Shown: positions 1 through 7,223 of the stretch, piece by piece
Layout: every line of letters begins with the position of its first letter
How positions within the stretch are numbered: position 1 is the stretch's first letter
NCBI GenBank assembly: GCA_902773035.1
Contig: CACYDB010000184.1
Coordinates: 1 to 18,906 of the forward strand
Direction: 5' to 3'
Length of the DNA: 18,906 bases
Source of the DNA: an uncultured Ruminococcus sp.
GTDB taxonomy: Bacteria; Bacillota; Clostridia; Oscillospirales; Acutalibacteraceae
Notes under the pieces: generated by a model
What the model saw: only the letters and a program-made list of their open reading frames with translations
Databases searched by the model: none
Told to the model about the DNA's origin: nothing
Program-made: the position numbers and the translations under genes

Positions 1-1590
1 AAAGCTCTTATGAAGGGCATAGATCAGCTTGCAGACACAGTTAAGATCACACTGGGACCCAAGGGCAGAAACGTTGTTCTCGATAAGAAGTACGGCGCTC
101 CCCTTATCACCAACGACGGCGTGACTATCGCCAAGGAAATAGAGCTTGACGACGCCTTTGAAAACATGGGCGCACAGCTTGTTAAAGAGGTTTCTATCAA
201 GACCAACGACGTTGCGGGCGACGGCACCACCACCGCCACTCTGCTGGCTCAGGCGCTTATCCGCGAGGGAATGAAGAATGTTACCGCGGGCGCCAACCCC
301 ATGATCCTCAAAAAGGGCATTGCCGATGCGGTAAACGTTGCTGTTGAGGCTATCATCAAGAACAGCCAGAAGGTTGCGGGCACCGCAGATATCGCCCGCG
401 TTGCCACAGTTTCTTCTCAGGATGAGTTCATTGGCAAGCTTATCGCCGAGGCTATGGAGAAGGTGACTACCGACGGCGTTATCACCGTTGAAGAGAGCAA
501 AACCGCCGAAACCTACAGCGAGGTTGTTGAAGGTATGATGTTCGACCGCGGCTACATCGCTCCTTATATGGTCACCGATACAGATAAAATGGTTGCAGAG
601 CTTGACAATCCGCTTATTCTTATCACCGACAAGAAAATCTCTACCACTCAGGAGATATTGCCTGTTCTTGAGCAGATCGTTCAGTCCGGAAGAAAGCTTC
701 TTATAATCGCCGAGGATGTTGAGGGCGAAGCTCTTACAACTCTTGTTCTCAACAAGCTTCGCGGCACCTTCACCTGCGTAGCGGTCAAGGCTCCGGGCTT
801 TGGCGACAGACGTAAGGAAATGCTGCAGGATATCGCGACGCTCACAGGCGGTACCGTTATTACATCCGAGCTCGGACTTGAGCTCAAGGACGTAACTCTT
901 GACCAGCTCGGCACAGCGCGTCAGGTCAAGGTTGACAAGGAAAACACAATCATCGTAGACGGCGCGGGAGATCAGGACGCTATCAAGGCGAGAGTCGGTC
1001 AGATCCGCTCTCAGATCGAGACCACAACCTCCGACTTCGACCGTGAGAAGCTCCAGGAAAGACTCGCCAAGCTCGCGGGCGGCGTTGCCGTAATCAAGGT
1101 CGGCGCGGCTACCGAGATCGAAATGAAGGAAAAGAAGCTCAGAATCGAGGACGCTCTCGCGGCTACAAAGGCTGCCGTTGAGGAAGGTATCGTAGCGGGC
1201 GGCGGAATCGCTCTTATGAATACGATCCCCGACGTTGAGAAGTACACCGAAACTCTGGGTGGTGACGAAAAGACAGGCGCTCAGATCGTACTCAAGGCTC
1301 TCGAGGCGCCGCTCCGTCAGATCGCTTTCAACGCGGGACTTGAAGGCTCCGTAATCGTTGAGAACGTCAGAAAGGCTGACAAAACAGGCTACGGCTTCAA
1401 CGCTCTCACAGAGGAGTACGGCGATATGGTTGAAGCGGGTATCGTAGATCCCGCCAAGGTTACTCGCTCGGCGATCCAGAACGCTTCCTCAGTTGCCGCT
1501 ATGGTGCTCACTACAGAGTCGCTTGTAGCCGACATCAAGGAAGAGAATCCCGCTCCGATGCCTTCGGCTGATATGGGCGGAATGTACTAA
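1..1590 (+). CDS. groL: Chaperonin GroEL (60 kDa), 5' end cut off by window
   Basis: ATP-driven folding chaperone that forms the double-ring cytoplasmic chamber capped by GroES. The reading frame is open from base 1 (K-A-L before the first visible Met at base 10), so the real start lies upstream. By comparison with full-length GroEL about 15-17 N-terminal residues are missing; 529 residues are visible. Family landmarks are present: VTLGPKGRNVV-like segment (here KITLGPKGRNVVLDKKYG), the nucleotide-binding DGTTTAT segment near visible residues 73-79, and VEEGIVAGGGIAL in the C-terminal equatorial part. The C-terminus is short (PMPSADMGGMY) and lacks the long GGM repeat seen in E. coli GroEL. 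groES and any CIRCE operator would be expected upstream, outside the window. A strong intrinsic terminator follows 7 bases after the stop, so groL ends its transcription unit. Confidence 0.98.
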   Translation, partial: KALMKGIDQLADTVKITLGPKGRNVVLDKKYGAPLITNDGVTIAKEIELDDAFENMGAQLVKEVSIKTNDVAGDGTTTATLLAQALIREGMKNVTAGANPMILKKGIADAVNVAVEAIIKNSQKVAGTADIARVATVSSQDEFIGKLIAEAMEKVTTDGVITVEESKTAETYSEVVEGMMFDRGYIAPYMVTDTDKMVAELDNPLILITDKKISTTQEILPVLEQIVQSGRKLLIIAEDVEGEALTTLVLNKLRGTFTCVAVKAPGFGDRRKEMLQDIATLTGGTVITSELGLELKDVTLDQLGTARQVKVDKENTIIVDGAGDQDAIKARVGQIRSQIETTTSDFDREKLQERLAKLAGGVAVIKVGAATEIEMKEKKLRIEDALAATKAAVEEGIVAGGGIALMNTIPDVEKYTETLGGDEKTGAQIVLKALEAPLRQIAFNAGLEGSVIVENVRKADKTGYGFNALTEEYGDMVEAGIVDPAKVTRSAIQNASSVAAMVLTTESLVADIKEENPAPMPSADMGGMY

Positions 1591-1597
1591 TGTTTAT

Positions 1598-1633
1598 AAA
1601 AAAAGCTGACCTGTGAAAAGGTCAGCTTTTTTT
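1598..1633 (+). terminator. Intrinsic terminator after groL
   Basis: Perfect 9-bp stem AGCTGACCT (1604-1612) / AGGTCAGCT (1619-1627) with a 6-base loop. It is extended by an A-run before and a T-run (1627-1633) after, which can pair with each other. It begins 7 bases after the groL stop. The A/T tracts on both sides mean it could also work on the opposite strand. Confidence 0.92.
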
Positions 1634-1635
1634 AG

Positions 1636-1710
1636 TGAGAAGTGGTAAGTTTTAAGTGATAAGTAATTTTTTCTTTATTTCTTACAACTTATCACTTACC
1701 ACTTACAACT
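1636..1710. repeat. Imperfect inverted repeat made of AAGTNNT heptads
   Basis: The left arm (about 1640-1667) reads as consecutive 7-base units AAGTGGT, AAGTTTT, AAGTGAT, AAGTAAT. The right arm (1681-1710), read on the minus strand, gives AAGTGGT, AAGTGAT, AAGTTGT in the same period. The arms are separated by a T-rich stretch (about 1666-1680) and could fold into a long imperfect hairpin. It lies between the convergent groL and argS terminators. No ORF is supported here. It may be a dispersed intergenic repeat of this genome; only one copy is visible. Confidence 0.75.
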
Positions 1711-1748
1711 AACAAAGGGTTTCCTCGCTTGCGGGAAACCCTTTTGTT
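1711..1748 (-). terminator. Intrinsic terminator of the murI-DUF1934-argS operon
   Basis: Arms AACAAAGGGTTTCC (1711-1724) and GGAAACCCTTTTGTT (1734-1748) pair with a single bulged base. The hairpin starts 4 bases past the argS stop on the minus strand. On that strand the stem runs out into CTTTGTTAG, a modest T-tract, so efficiency is uncertain. Confidence 0.75.
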
Positions 1749-1752
1749 GATA

Positions 1753-3489
1753 TTACATACTTTCGGGACACTCGATATTGAACATATCGAGAACGTTTTT
1801 GATGACGGTTTTGACCGCCGTACACAGACTGAGTCTTGCCTGCATAAGTCCCTCGTCGTCACACTTTACGCGGCAGGAGTTGTAGAACTTGTGGAAGAGG
1901 GTCGCGGTCTGAGTAACGTAACGCGTGATTTTGGTAGGGTCATAGTCCTTAGCCGCGGCGACGATCTCGTTGGAAAACTCCGCGATGTGATAGATAAGCT
2001 CCTTTTCCTCAGGCTCAACGAGAAGCTTAAGCTCGTCGTCAGTAGCCTTCCGGGGCTCAATACCGTCCTTTTTAAGCGCCTTGATGATACTGCATATTCT
2101 CGCGTGAGCGTACTGAACGTAGTAAACGGGATTCTGACTGTCCTGCTGAACGGCGATGTCAAGGTCAAAGTCCATCTGAGTATTAGCTTCCCTTGTGTTA
2201 AAGAGGAAGCGAGCGCTGTCTACGGGAACCTCCTCGAGCAAATCGCCGAGCTGAATAGCCTTACCTGTACGCTTGCTCATCTTGACGACCTGACCGCCCG
2301 ATACGAGCTTTACAAGCTGCATAAGCACTACCCTGAACTCATCCGCGTTATAGCCGATAGCGTCCATAGCGCCCTTCATACGCATAACGTGACCGTGGTG
2401 ATCGGCGCCCCAGATGTCAATCAGGGTTTCAAAGCCGCGGTCAAATTTATTCTTGTGATAAGCGATGTCGGCGGTGAAGTAGGTCGGATTTCCGTTCTGA
2501 CGGATAAGCACGTCGTCCTTAAGCTCGAGCTTGTCGATGTAGTCCTGCTTTTTACCTTCCTTGAGCAGAATCTCGGTGCAGACATCCTTGTTTTTATACC
2601 AGATCGCGCCTTCCTTTTCATAGGTAAGACCTTTCTCCGTGAGTAAATCGACAACCGCCTTTACCTCGCCCGAGTTGTGAAGCTCGGACTCAAAGAACCA
2701 CTTGTCGTAGTGGATTTTGTATTTTGCCATATCGCTCTGCATTTTGGCGATATTCTTGGGCAGGGCGTAATCCACGAGAGCCTTTTTACGCTCCTCGCCG
2801 CTGACGTTTACAAGCTTGTCGCCGAACTCCTCGGCGTAGGCTTTAGCGTGATCGGTGATGTCGCCGCCCTGATATCCGTCCTCGGGGAAGGGGAAGGAGC
2901 TGTCGTAGATTTGCAGGTATCTCGCCTCAAGCGAGCAGGCGAATTTTTCGATCTGATTTCCTGCGTCGTTAACGTAAAATTCTCTGTAAGAATTATAACC
3001 CGCCTTTTCGAGCACTGCCGCAAGACAGTCGCCGAGAGCTCCGCCTCGCGCGTTACCCATATGCATGGGACCTGTCGGATTGGCTGATACGAACTCAACC
3101 ATAACCTTCTTGCCCTGACCGTAGTCGGACGAGCCGTAGTCGCCGCCCTCGTTCTCAACGTCCCTGAGTACAGAGGCGTAAAAATTCTTTGAGTAGAAGA
3201 AGTTGATAAATCCGGGTCCCGCGACCTCACATTTCTCAAAGAATGTGCCGTCGAGCTTGAGGTTGGACGTGATCGTCTGAGCGATTCTGATCGGCGCGGT
3301 TCTGAATACGCGCGCCCCTGCCATAGCCGCGTTAGTGGCTAAGTCGCCGTTGGAACGGTCGGCGGGAGTCTCGATTATAAAGTCGTCAAGCTTCGCGTCG
3401 ATAAGCTCGCCGTTTTTGACCGCCTCGTCGATCGCGGCGGTGATCGCTTCTTTAAGTTGATTTTTAGCTGTATTTAAAGTGTTTGACAT
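1753..3489 (-). CDS. argS: Arginyl-tRNA synthetase
   Basis: Class I aminoacyl-tRNA synthetase that charges tRNA-Arg with arginine using ATP, in the cytoplasm. The 578-aa protein has the N-terminal additional domain of ArgRS (about residues 1-100, with GDLATNAA). The HIGH-type motif appears as HMGN at 143-146 within SANPTGPMHMGNARGG, and the KMSKS-type loop as KMSKR at 403-407. A C-terminal DALR anticodon-binding domain begins near YYVQYAHARICSI (about 455 onward). The length is normal. Start ATG at 3489 is preceded by AAGGAAGG with 6-base spacing. That ribosome-binding site lies inside the last codons of the DUF1934 gene, whose stop is only 3 bases upstream, so translation is probably coupled. 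It is the third gene of the minus-strand operon. No T-box leader is present. Confidence 0.98.
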   Translation of the reverse strand: MSNTLNTAKNQLKEAITAAIDEAVKNGELIDAKLDDFIIETPADRSNGDLATNAAMAGARVFRTAPIRIAQTITSNLKLDGTFFEKCEVAGPGFINFFYSKNFYASVLRDVENEGGDYGSSDYGQGKKVMVEFVSANPTGPMHMGNARGGALGDCLAAVLEKAGYNSYREFYVNDAGNQIEKFACSLEARYLQIYDSSFPFPEDGYQGGDITDHAKAYAEEFGDKLVNVSGEERKKALVDYALPKNIAKMQSDMAKYKIHYDKWFFESELHNSGEVKAVVDLLTEKGLTYEKEGAIWYKNKDVCTEILLKEGKKQDYIDKLELKDDVLIRQNGNPTYFTADIAYHKNKFDRGFETLIDIWGADHHGHVMRMKGAMDAIGYNADEFRVVLMQLVKLVSGGQVVKMSKRTGKAIQLGDLLEEVPVDSARFLFNTREANTQMDFDLDIAVQQDSQNPVYYVQYAHARICSIIKALKKDGIEPRKATDDELKLLVEPEEKELIYHIAEFSNEIVAAAKDYDPTKITRYVTQTATLFHKFYNSCRVKCDDEGLMQARLSLCTAVKTVIKNVLDMFNIECPESM

Positions 3490-3492
3490 AAT

Positions 3493-3933
3493 TTACCTTC
3501 CTTTTTCCTCAATATCAATGAAGAATTCATTGTTTGACACAAGCTCGTTGTTGAAGTCGAGCGAGTAGCTGACGTGGAGCTTGCCGCCCTTTTCATGCAG
3601 ATTGTTTTTGATCTCCGCGGCTGAAACGCCGATCATCAGGTCGCCCATAACCGTGCGGTAAAGGCACTGATGACGCTTTCCCTTCTCGATTATCAGACGC
3701 GTTTGCTGACTTCCGTTGCGGATGATCGTTACGCGGCTGTCGTCCTCGACCTTCACGAGATTGCTCGAGGAAACCATCGGGTTATCCTCGTCGTATTCCT
3801 TGTAGCCTATGTAGGTGCGGTCGCTCTTGACCATATAGCTGCCGACGGTCTGGAGCTCGATTTTATCGCGCTCGCCGTCAACCTCCTGGATTCCCGTGAC
3901 GGAAATCAGGTACTTGTCCTTATTGTTCTCCAT
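3493..3933 (-). CDS. DUF1934 family beta-barrel protein (YwiB-like)
   Basis: A 146-aa cytoplasmic protein, with no signal peptide or membrane segment. Alternating polar/hydrophobic strands run along the whole length (YLISVTGIQEV, IELQTVGSYMV, KLHVSYSLDFNNEL), as expected of the small lipocalin-like barrel of DUF1934. The family assignment rests on the characteristic ISVTGIQ start, the GDLMIGVSAAEIKNNL segment, and the position directly before argS, as for ywiB in Bacillus subtilis. The biochemical role of the family is not established. Start ATG 3933 has a GGAG site 8 bases upstream that partly overlaps the end of murI. Spacing is 15 bases to murI and 3 bases to argS, so all three genes form one operon. 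Confidence 0.85.
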   Translation of the reverse strand: MENNKDKYLISVTGIQEVDGERDKIELQTVGSYMVKSDRTYIGYKEYDEDNPMVSSSNLVKVEDDSRVTIIRNGSQQTRLIIEKGKRHQCLYRTVMGDLMIGVSAAEIKNNLHEKGGKLHVSYSLDFNNELVSNNEFFIDIEEKGR

Positions 3934-3948
3934 AAAATTACTCCAAAA

Positions 3949-4764
3949 TCAGTACAATTCAATATTGATCTGCTCGACCGTGTAGCTCACGTTCTCGCCG
4001 AGGAATACGCTCGCGACATTTTCAAAGCCGTCGGGAGTGTCGGAAACATAGAACTCATTTTTGCCCTTTCTTTCCTTATCGGCGCACAGCAGATTATTTT
4101 GCTTGAGGATCTTCGCGGCGTAGATTGCCGTTTCCTTGCCGCTGTCGATAAGCCTTACCGAGTCGCCGACCACCTGAGAAATAGCCTTCTTGATGATCGG
4201 ATAGTGAGTGCAGCCGAGGATTATCGTATCGACCTCAGCCTTCATCACGGGTTCGAGGTAACGCTCGATCGTAAGACGCGTTATCGGATCGTCCTTGTCG
4301 ATAAAGCCGCTCTCAACAAGCGGTACAAACAGAGGACAGTCCTGCTCGACAACCTCGATCTCGCTGTCAAAGCCGTGGATCAGGTCGCGGTAGCTGTGAC
4401 TGTTGATAGTCGCGCTTGTGCCGATAACGCCGATTTTCTTTTTCTTCGTAGCCTTAGCCGCCGCGAAGCAGGTGGGGGAAACTACACCCGTATAATGAAC
4501 GGGCAAGTCGTTTTTGAGGTTCGAGGCAACCGAGCTGACGGTGCCGCAGGCGGCGATGATCATCTTAACATTATGCTTTAAAAGAAATTTAGCGTCCTGC
4601 ATAGCGTAACGCTTGATAGTGGAGTTCGAGCGCGTGCCGTAGGGAACTCTGCCCGTATCTCCGAAATATACAATATCTTCATTCGGCAGTATTCTTCTGA
4701 GCTGACGGACGGCTGTAAGACCGCCGAGTCCCGAGTCGAATACGCCTATGGGAGCGTTGCTCAT
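3949..4764 (-). CDS. murI: Glutamate racemase
   Basis: Cofactor-independent racemase that makes D-glutamate for peptidoglycan stem peptides in the cytoplasm. The 271-aa length is typical. Motifs in order: GVFDSGLGGLT with Asp10/Ser11; the PYG loop at 41-43; the first catalytic cysteine region MIIAACGTVSS with Cys73; and the second, ILGCTHYPII, with Cys185 and His187. The first motif is usually CNTxS, and here the Asn is Gly (CGT). Start ATG 4764 is preceded by TTGGAG with suitable spacing and by a clear sigma-A promoter at 4811-4839. It is the first gene of the operon with DUF1934 and argS. The two-cysteine pattern makes glutamate racemase more likely than aspartate or hydantoin racemase. Confidence 0.95.
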   Translation of the reverse strand: MSNAPIGVFDSGLGGLTAVRQLRRILPNEDIVYFGDTGRVPYGTRSNSTIKRYAMQDAKFLLKHNVKMIIAACGTVSSVASNLKNDLPVHYTGVVSPTCFAAAKATKKKKIGVIGTSATINSHSYRDLIHGFDSEIEVVEQDCPLFVPLVESGFIDKDDPITRLTIERYLEPVMKAEVDTIILGCTHYPIIKKAISQVVGDSVRLIDSGKETAIYAAKILKQNNLLCADKERKGKNEFYVSDTPDGFENVASVFLGENVSYTVEQINIELY

Positions 4765-4810
4765 AGGTTATCTCTCCAAGTCAAAAGTAATCATATTTAT
4801 TCAATTTATT

Positions 4811-4839
4811 ATAATAACACAAAACGCCTTTTCTTTCAA
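4811..4839 (-). promoter_or_regulatory. Sigma-A promoter of the murI-DUF1934-argS operon
   Basis: Read on the minus strand: TTGAAA (-35, complement of 4834-4839), 17-bp spacer, TATTAT (-10, complement of 4811-4816). This predicts a start near 4804 and a leader of about 40 bases before the murI ATG. A 14-bp palindrome, TTTCTT-N2-AAGAAA (4830-4843), covers the -35 box; in such AT-rich sequence it may be chance. Confidence 0.7.
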
Positions 4840-4960
4840 GAAATTTGCCCTAAAAAAATTTACAACATTTTCAGAAATATTTTCAAAAAAAGTGTCACAA
4901 AATCACCGTTTCGCAGGTTATATATATAGAAGATTATTTTGAAAGGCTAAGGTGATTATT

Positions 4961-7117
4961 ATGAAAAAGACAATAAGCGTTTTGGTAACTTTTCTGATTA
5001 TATGCTCATCTTTTATTTCAGCTTTTGCCGAGGCAGGATTATCTCAAACCGATAGCTTCAAGCAGGCGGTAAAGGATTACGCAAAGCAGTACAAAGAAAT
5101 TCACTACACCACAACCGTAATCAGCGAGAATCAAGACTATGTACTCTTTCATCTCGGAGACTCTGTAAGAGCTGAAAAGGCGCTCGTCATCGGCGATTAT
5201 GAATTTCACTCGGAAACATGGATTAATAACAACGGAAACATCGGCTATTGTTATTATGACGGTACCGTGGTTTACGGAATCAAAGAGGCTGTAGAGAATA
5301 AGCTTATCACTGTGGAGCGGCTCAGCGAGCTTATCCCAAATACAGAAAAACGCGATGAGGATTATTGCCTGAGAAAGCTGATGTCCAATGGATACTATGC
5401 CGAAAAAGCGAGTATAATGGGCTATGTCGGAGATGATATAATCTGTTATGCCTTTGACGCCGACAGCGGATACTCGGGCGTTTTTAATATCGGCGACTAT
5501 GAGTTTACCTCTATGAATGAGTATGAGGATACATCTATTAATGTTTTTGTGATTCGCAAGGACTTTCACGGTTATTTTGCGCTTCCGCTTAAAAAGGCAT
5601 ATGACATAATGTTGATTGAAGATTTAGAGCCGTATATCAAGGCTTTAAGAAAGGCTCAGAGCGAGCATAACGAGGGTTACTATCCCTTTGGATTCAGAAA
5701 GCTTCCCGAAAGTGTTGAAGCTAAGCGTATGAATACTATCAAAAACAACGGCTATGACGTAAGCTTTATCAGGGTGCTGGGCAAAGTCGGAAGCTATGAC
5801 CTCTGTTACTCCGGCAACGGACAGACGGAATGGTATCATGACGAATATAACGAGCCTTATACTGTAGTCGATAGCTTTGATATAGGCGCGTATCATTTCA
5901 GTTATGTTGACAGAATGCTGCCTTACAGGCTGGAGCTGTTTGTTACCGATGATAACGCCGCTTATACGCTCGAGGATGCCTATGATATGCACGTGATCGG
6001 TGATAACGAAATGGACGAAATCTTTCCGATGATTCAATATCTAAAGCCGTATTCTTTTTTAAAGGTGGAGAAAAAATCTGACAGCGGACTGACCGACGCG
6101 GAAAAACGTGTTGCCGATTATATGCATATTGAGCTGAAAGAGAAGAGTTCGGATTTGAAAGTTATGGGCGAGCTTCCGGGAGATAAAACGGTGATTAATT
6201 ATATTGAATCATCCAGAACAGATTCACAGCCAAACTGTTTAAAACTCGGAGATTATATCATCAACTACTATTTTTACGCCAACGACAAAAGTCCGATTTT
6301 TATTGTGACAAGTGACGCGGTATATCCTATTGACGAGGCGTACGAAAAAAAGATAATCGGCAACGATGAAATGAGTCAAATAAAAAATATGTATGACAGA
6401 TTATTCGGTACGGGAATCAGCTCTTTTATTGAAGCAAGCGGAAACGAGAAAACTCTCGCGGATTACCTGGAGCAAAAGGGATGGTTCAGAAGCTACGGCT
6501 ACAGCTATACCGAGCTCGGCGAGATTAACGGCTACACGCTTGCGCGTTCCTTCACAACCAGAAGAGTTAACGACTTACAGCTGGGAAGTTATCGAATGAC
6601 TGTTGACGACCGGATTTATTTTCCGTATAACCCGGCATGGGGAACCGAGCTGTTCTTGATAAAGGGCAGCGAGGTGCTGACGCTTGAAGAAGCCGTCGGG
6701 TCCAAGGCGGTGCCGGTCGAGGAAGTTATCAGGCTATGCGACCAAAACAAGCTGACCGAGATTCAATTCGGAAAGATTGAAAGCGATTCGGTAGAGCTTA
6801 AACAGAAAAATAATCCAATCAAGATAAAGGCTGTGAGCAAAAGTCTGAAAGCCAAAAAGCTCAAAAGCAAAAAGCGCAGCTTTAAGGCTCTGACAATCAA
6901 AAACACTCAGGGTAAGTGCAGTGTACAGGTCGTAAAAAAAGGAACAAGCTCAAAGCTATACAGCAAGGTTAAAGTCAAAAATAACGGAACAGTTACCGTC
7001 AAAAAAGGTACGTACAAGAAAAAGACTTACAGAATCAAGTTGAGGATTACAGCCGCCGGTAACTCAAAATTTAAACCAAAAATAATTTATAAAACAATAA
7101 AGCTGAGAATTGTGTGA
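4961..7117 (+). CDS. Secreted repeat protein with basic Ig-like C-terminal domain, function unknown
   Basis: A 718-aa exported protein. The ATG at 4961 is preferred over the in-frame GTG at 4952 because AAGGTG (4949-4954) is a well-spaced ribosome-binding site for it and contains the GTG. Signal peptide: residues 1-23, MKK, a hydrophobic core, then AFA before Glu. Five degenerate repeats of about 100-130 aa follow. Each has a strand block ending in I/L-G-D/A/S-Y (residues 77, 177, 308, 429 and 541), then a short strand ending in a 'LFV/FIV' segment. Each closes with an acidic helix of the form L-x-x-A-Y/V (about 107, 210, 337, 457 and 575). Residues about 618-718 form a Lys-rich, Ig-like domain (VTVKKGTYKKKTYRIKLRITAAGNSKFK). 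No enzymatic motif was recognised. It is a single-gene unit: divergent from murI and closed by its own terminator. Confidence 0.9.
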   Translation: MKKTISVLVTFLIICSSFISAFAEAGLSQTDSFKQAVKDYAKQYKEIHYTTTVISENQDYVLFHLGDSVRAEKALVIGDYEFHSETWINNNGNIGYCYYDGTVVYGIKEAVENKLITVERLSELIPNTEKRDEDYCLRKLMSNGYYAEKASIMGYVGDDIICYAFDADSGYSGVFNIGDYEFTSMNEYEDTSINVFVIRKDFHGYFALPLKKAYDIMLIEDLEPYIKALRKAQSEHNEGYYPFGFRKLPESVEAKRMNTIKNNGYDVSFIRVLGKVGSYDLCYSGNGQTEWYHDEYNEPYTVVDSFDIGAYHFSYVDRMLPYRLELFVTDDNAAYTLEDAYDMHVIGDNEMDEIFPMIQYLKPYSFLKVEKKSDSGLTDAEKRVADYMHIELKEKSSDLKVMGELPGDKTVINYIESSRTDSQPNCLKLGDYIINYYFYANDKSPIFIVTSDAVYPIDEAYEKKIIGNDEMSQIKNMYDRLFGTGISSFIEASGNEKTLADYLEQKGWFRSYGYSYTELGEINGYTLARSFTTRRVNDLQLGSYRMTVDDRIYFPYNPAWGTELFLIKGSEVLTLEEAVGSKAVPVEEVIRLCDQNKLTEIQFGKIESDSVELKQKNNPIKIKAVSKSLKAKKLKSKKRSFKALTIKNTQGKCSVQVVKKGTSSKLYSKVKVKNNGTVTVKKGTYKKKTYRIKLRITAAGNSKFKPKIIYKTIKLRIV

Positions 7118-7121
7118 GTAT

Positions 7122-7156
7122 TCGGGATTGCTGTTCGGCAATCCCGATTCCTTTTT
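7122..7156 (+). terminator. Intrinsic terminator of the repeat-protein gene
   Basis: Perfect 10-bp stem TCGGGATTGC (7122-7131) / GCAATCCCGA (7138-7147), loop TGTTCG, followed by TTCCTTTTT. It starts 4 bases after the stop codon. Confidence 0.95.
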
Positions 7157-7178
7157 AATATAAAATCCTACAAAAAAC

Positions 7179-7207
7179 TTGACTATCACCGAGCAATTTA
7201 ATATAAT
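7179..7207 (+). promoter_or_regulatory. Sigma-A promoter of tyrS
   Basis: TTGACT (7179-7184), 17-bp spacer, TATAAT (7202-7207). The predicted transcription start (about 7214) falls at the end of the ribosome-binding site AAAGGAG (7208-7214), 10 bases before the ATG at 7224. The leader would therefore be extremely short and leaves no room for a T-box. Confidence 0.75.
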
Positions 7208-7223
7208 AAAGGAGTATTAATTT

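Noticed and set aside
1729..2646. Long open frame (305 codons) on the plus strand antisense to argS
   Set aside because: It is the opposite strand of a clear synthetase gene with full motifs. It has no proper start context and no recognisable domain, and it overlaps the operon terminator.
3670..4581. 303-codon open frame on the plus strand antisense to murI and the DUF1934 gene
   Set aside because: It crosses two well-supported minus-strand genes and their junction. It arises from their codon bias, with no ribosome-binding site or family signature.
4748..4942. 64-codon plus-strand frame in the murI upstream region
   Set aside because: It begins inside murI, runs through the murI promoter and AT-rich spacer, and has no ribosome-binding site; composition is non-coding.
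7157..7223. T-box riboswitch in front of tyrS (and likewise in front of argS)
   Set aside because: There is no room and no T-box core sequence: tyrS has a promoter directly at its start, and argS lies 3 bases after an upstream gene.
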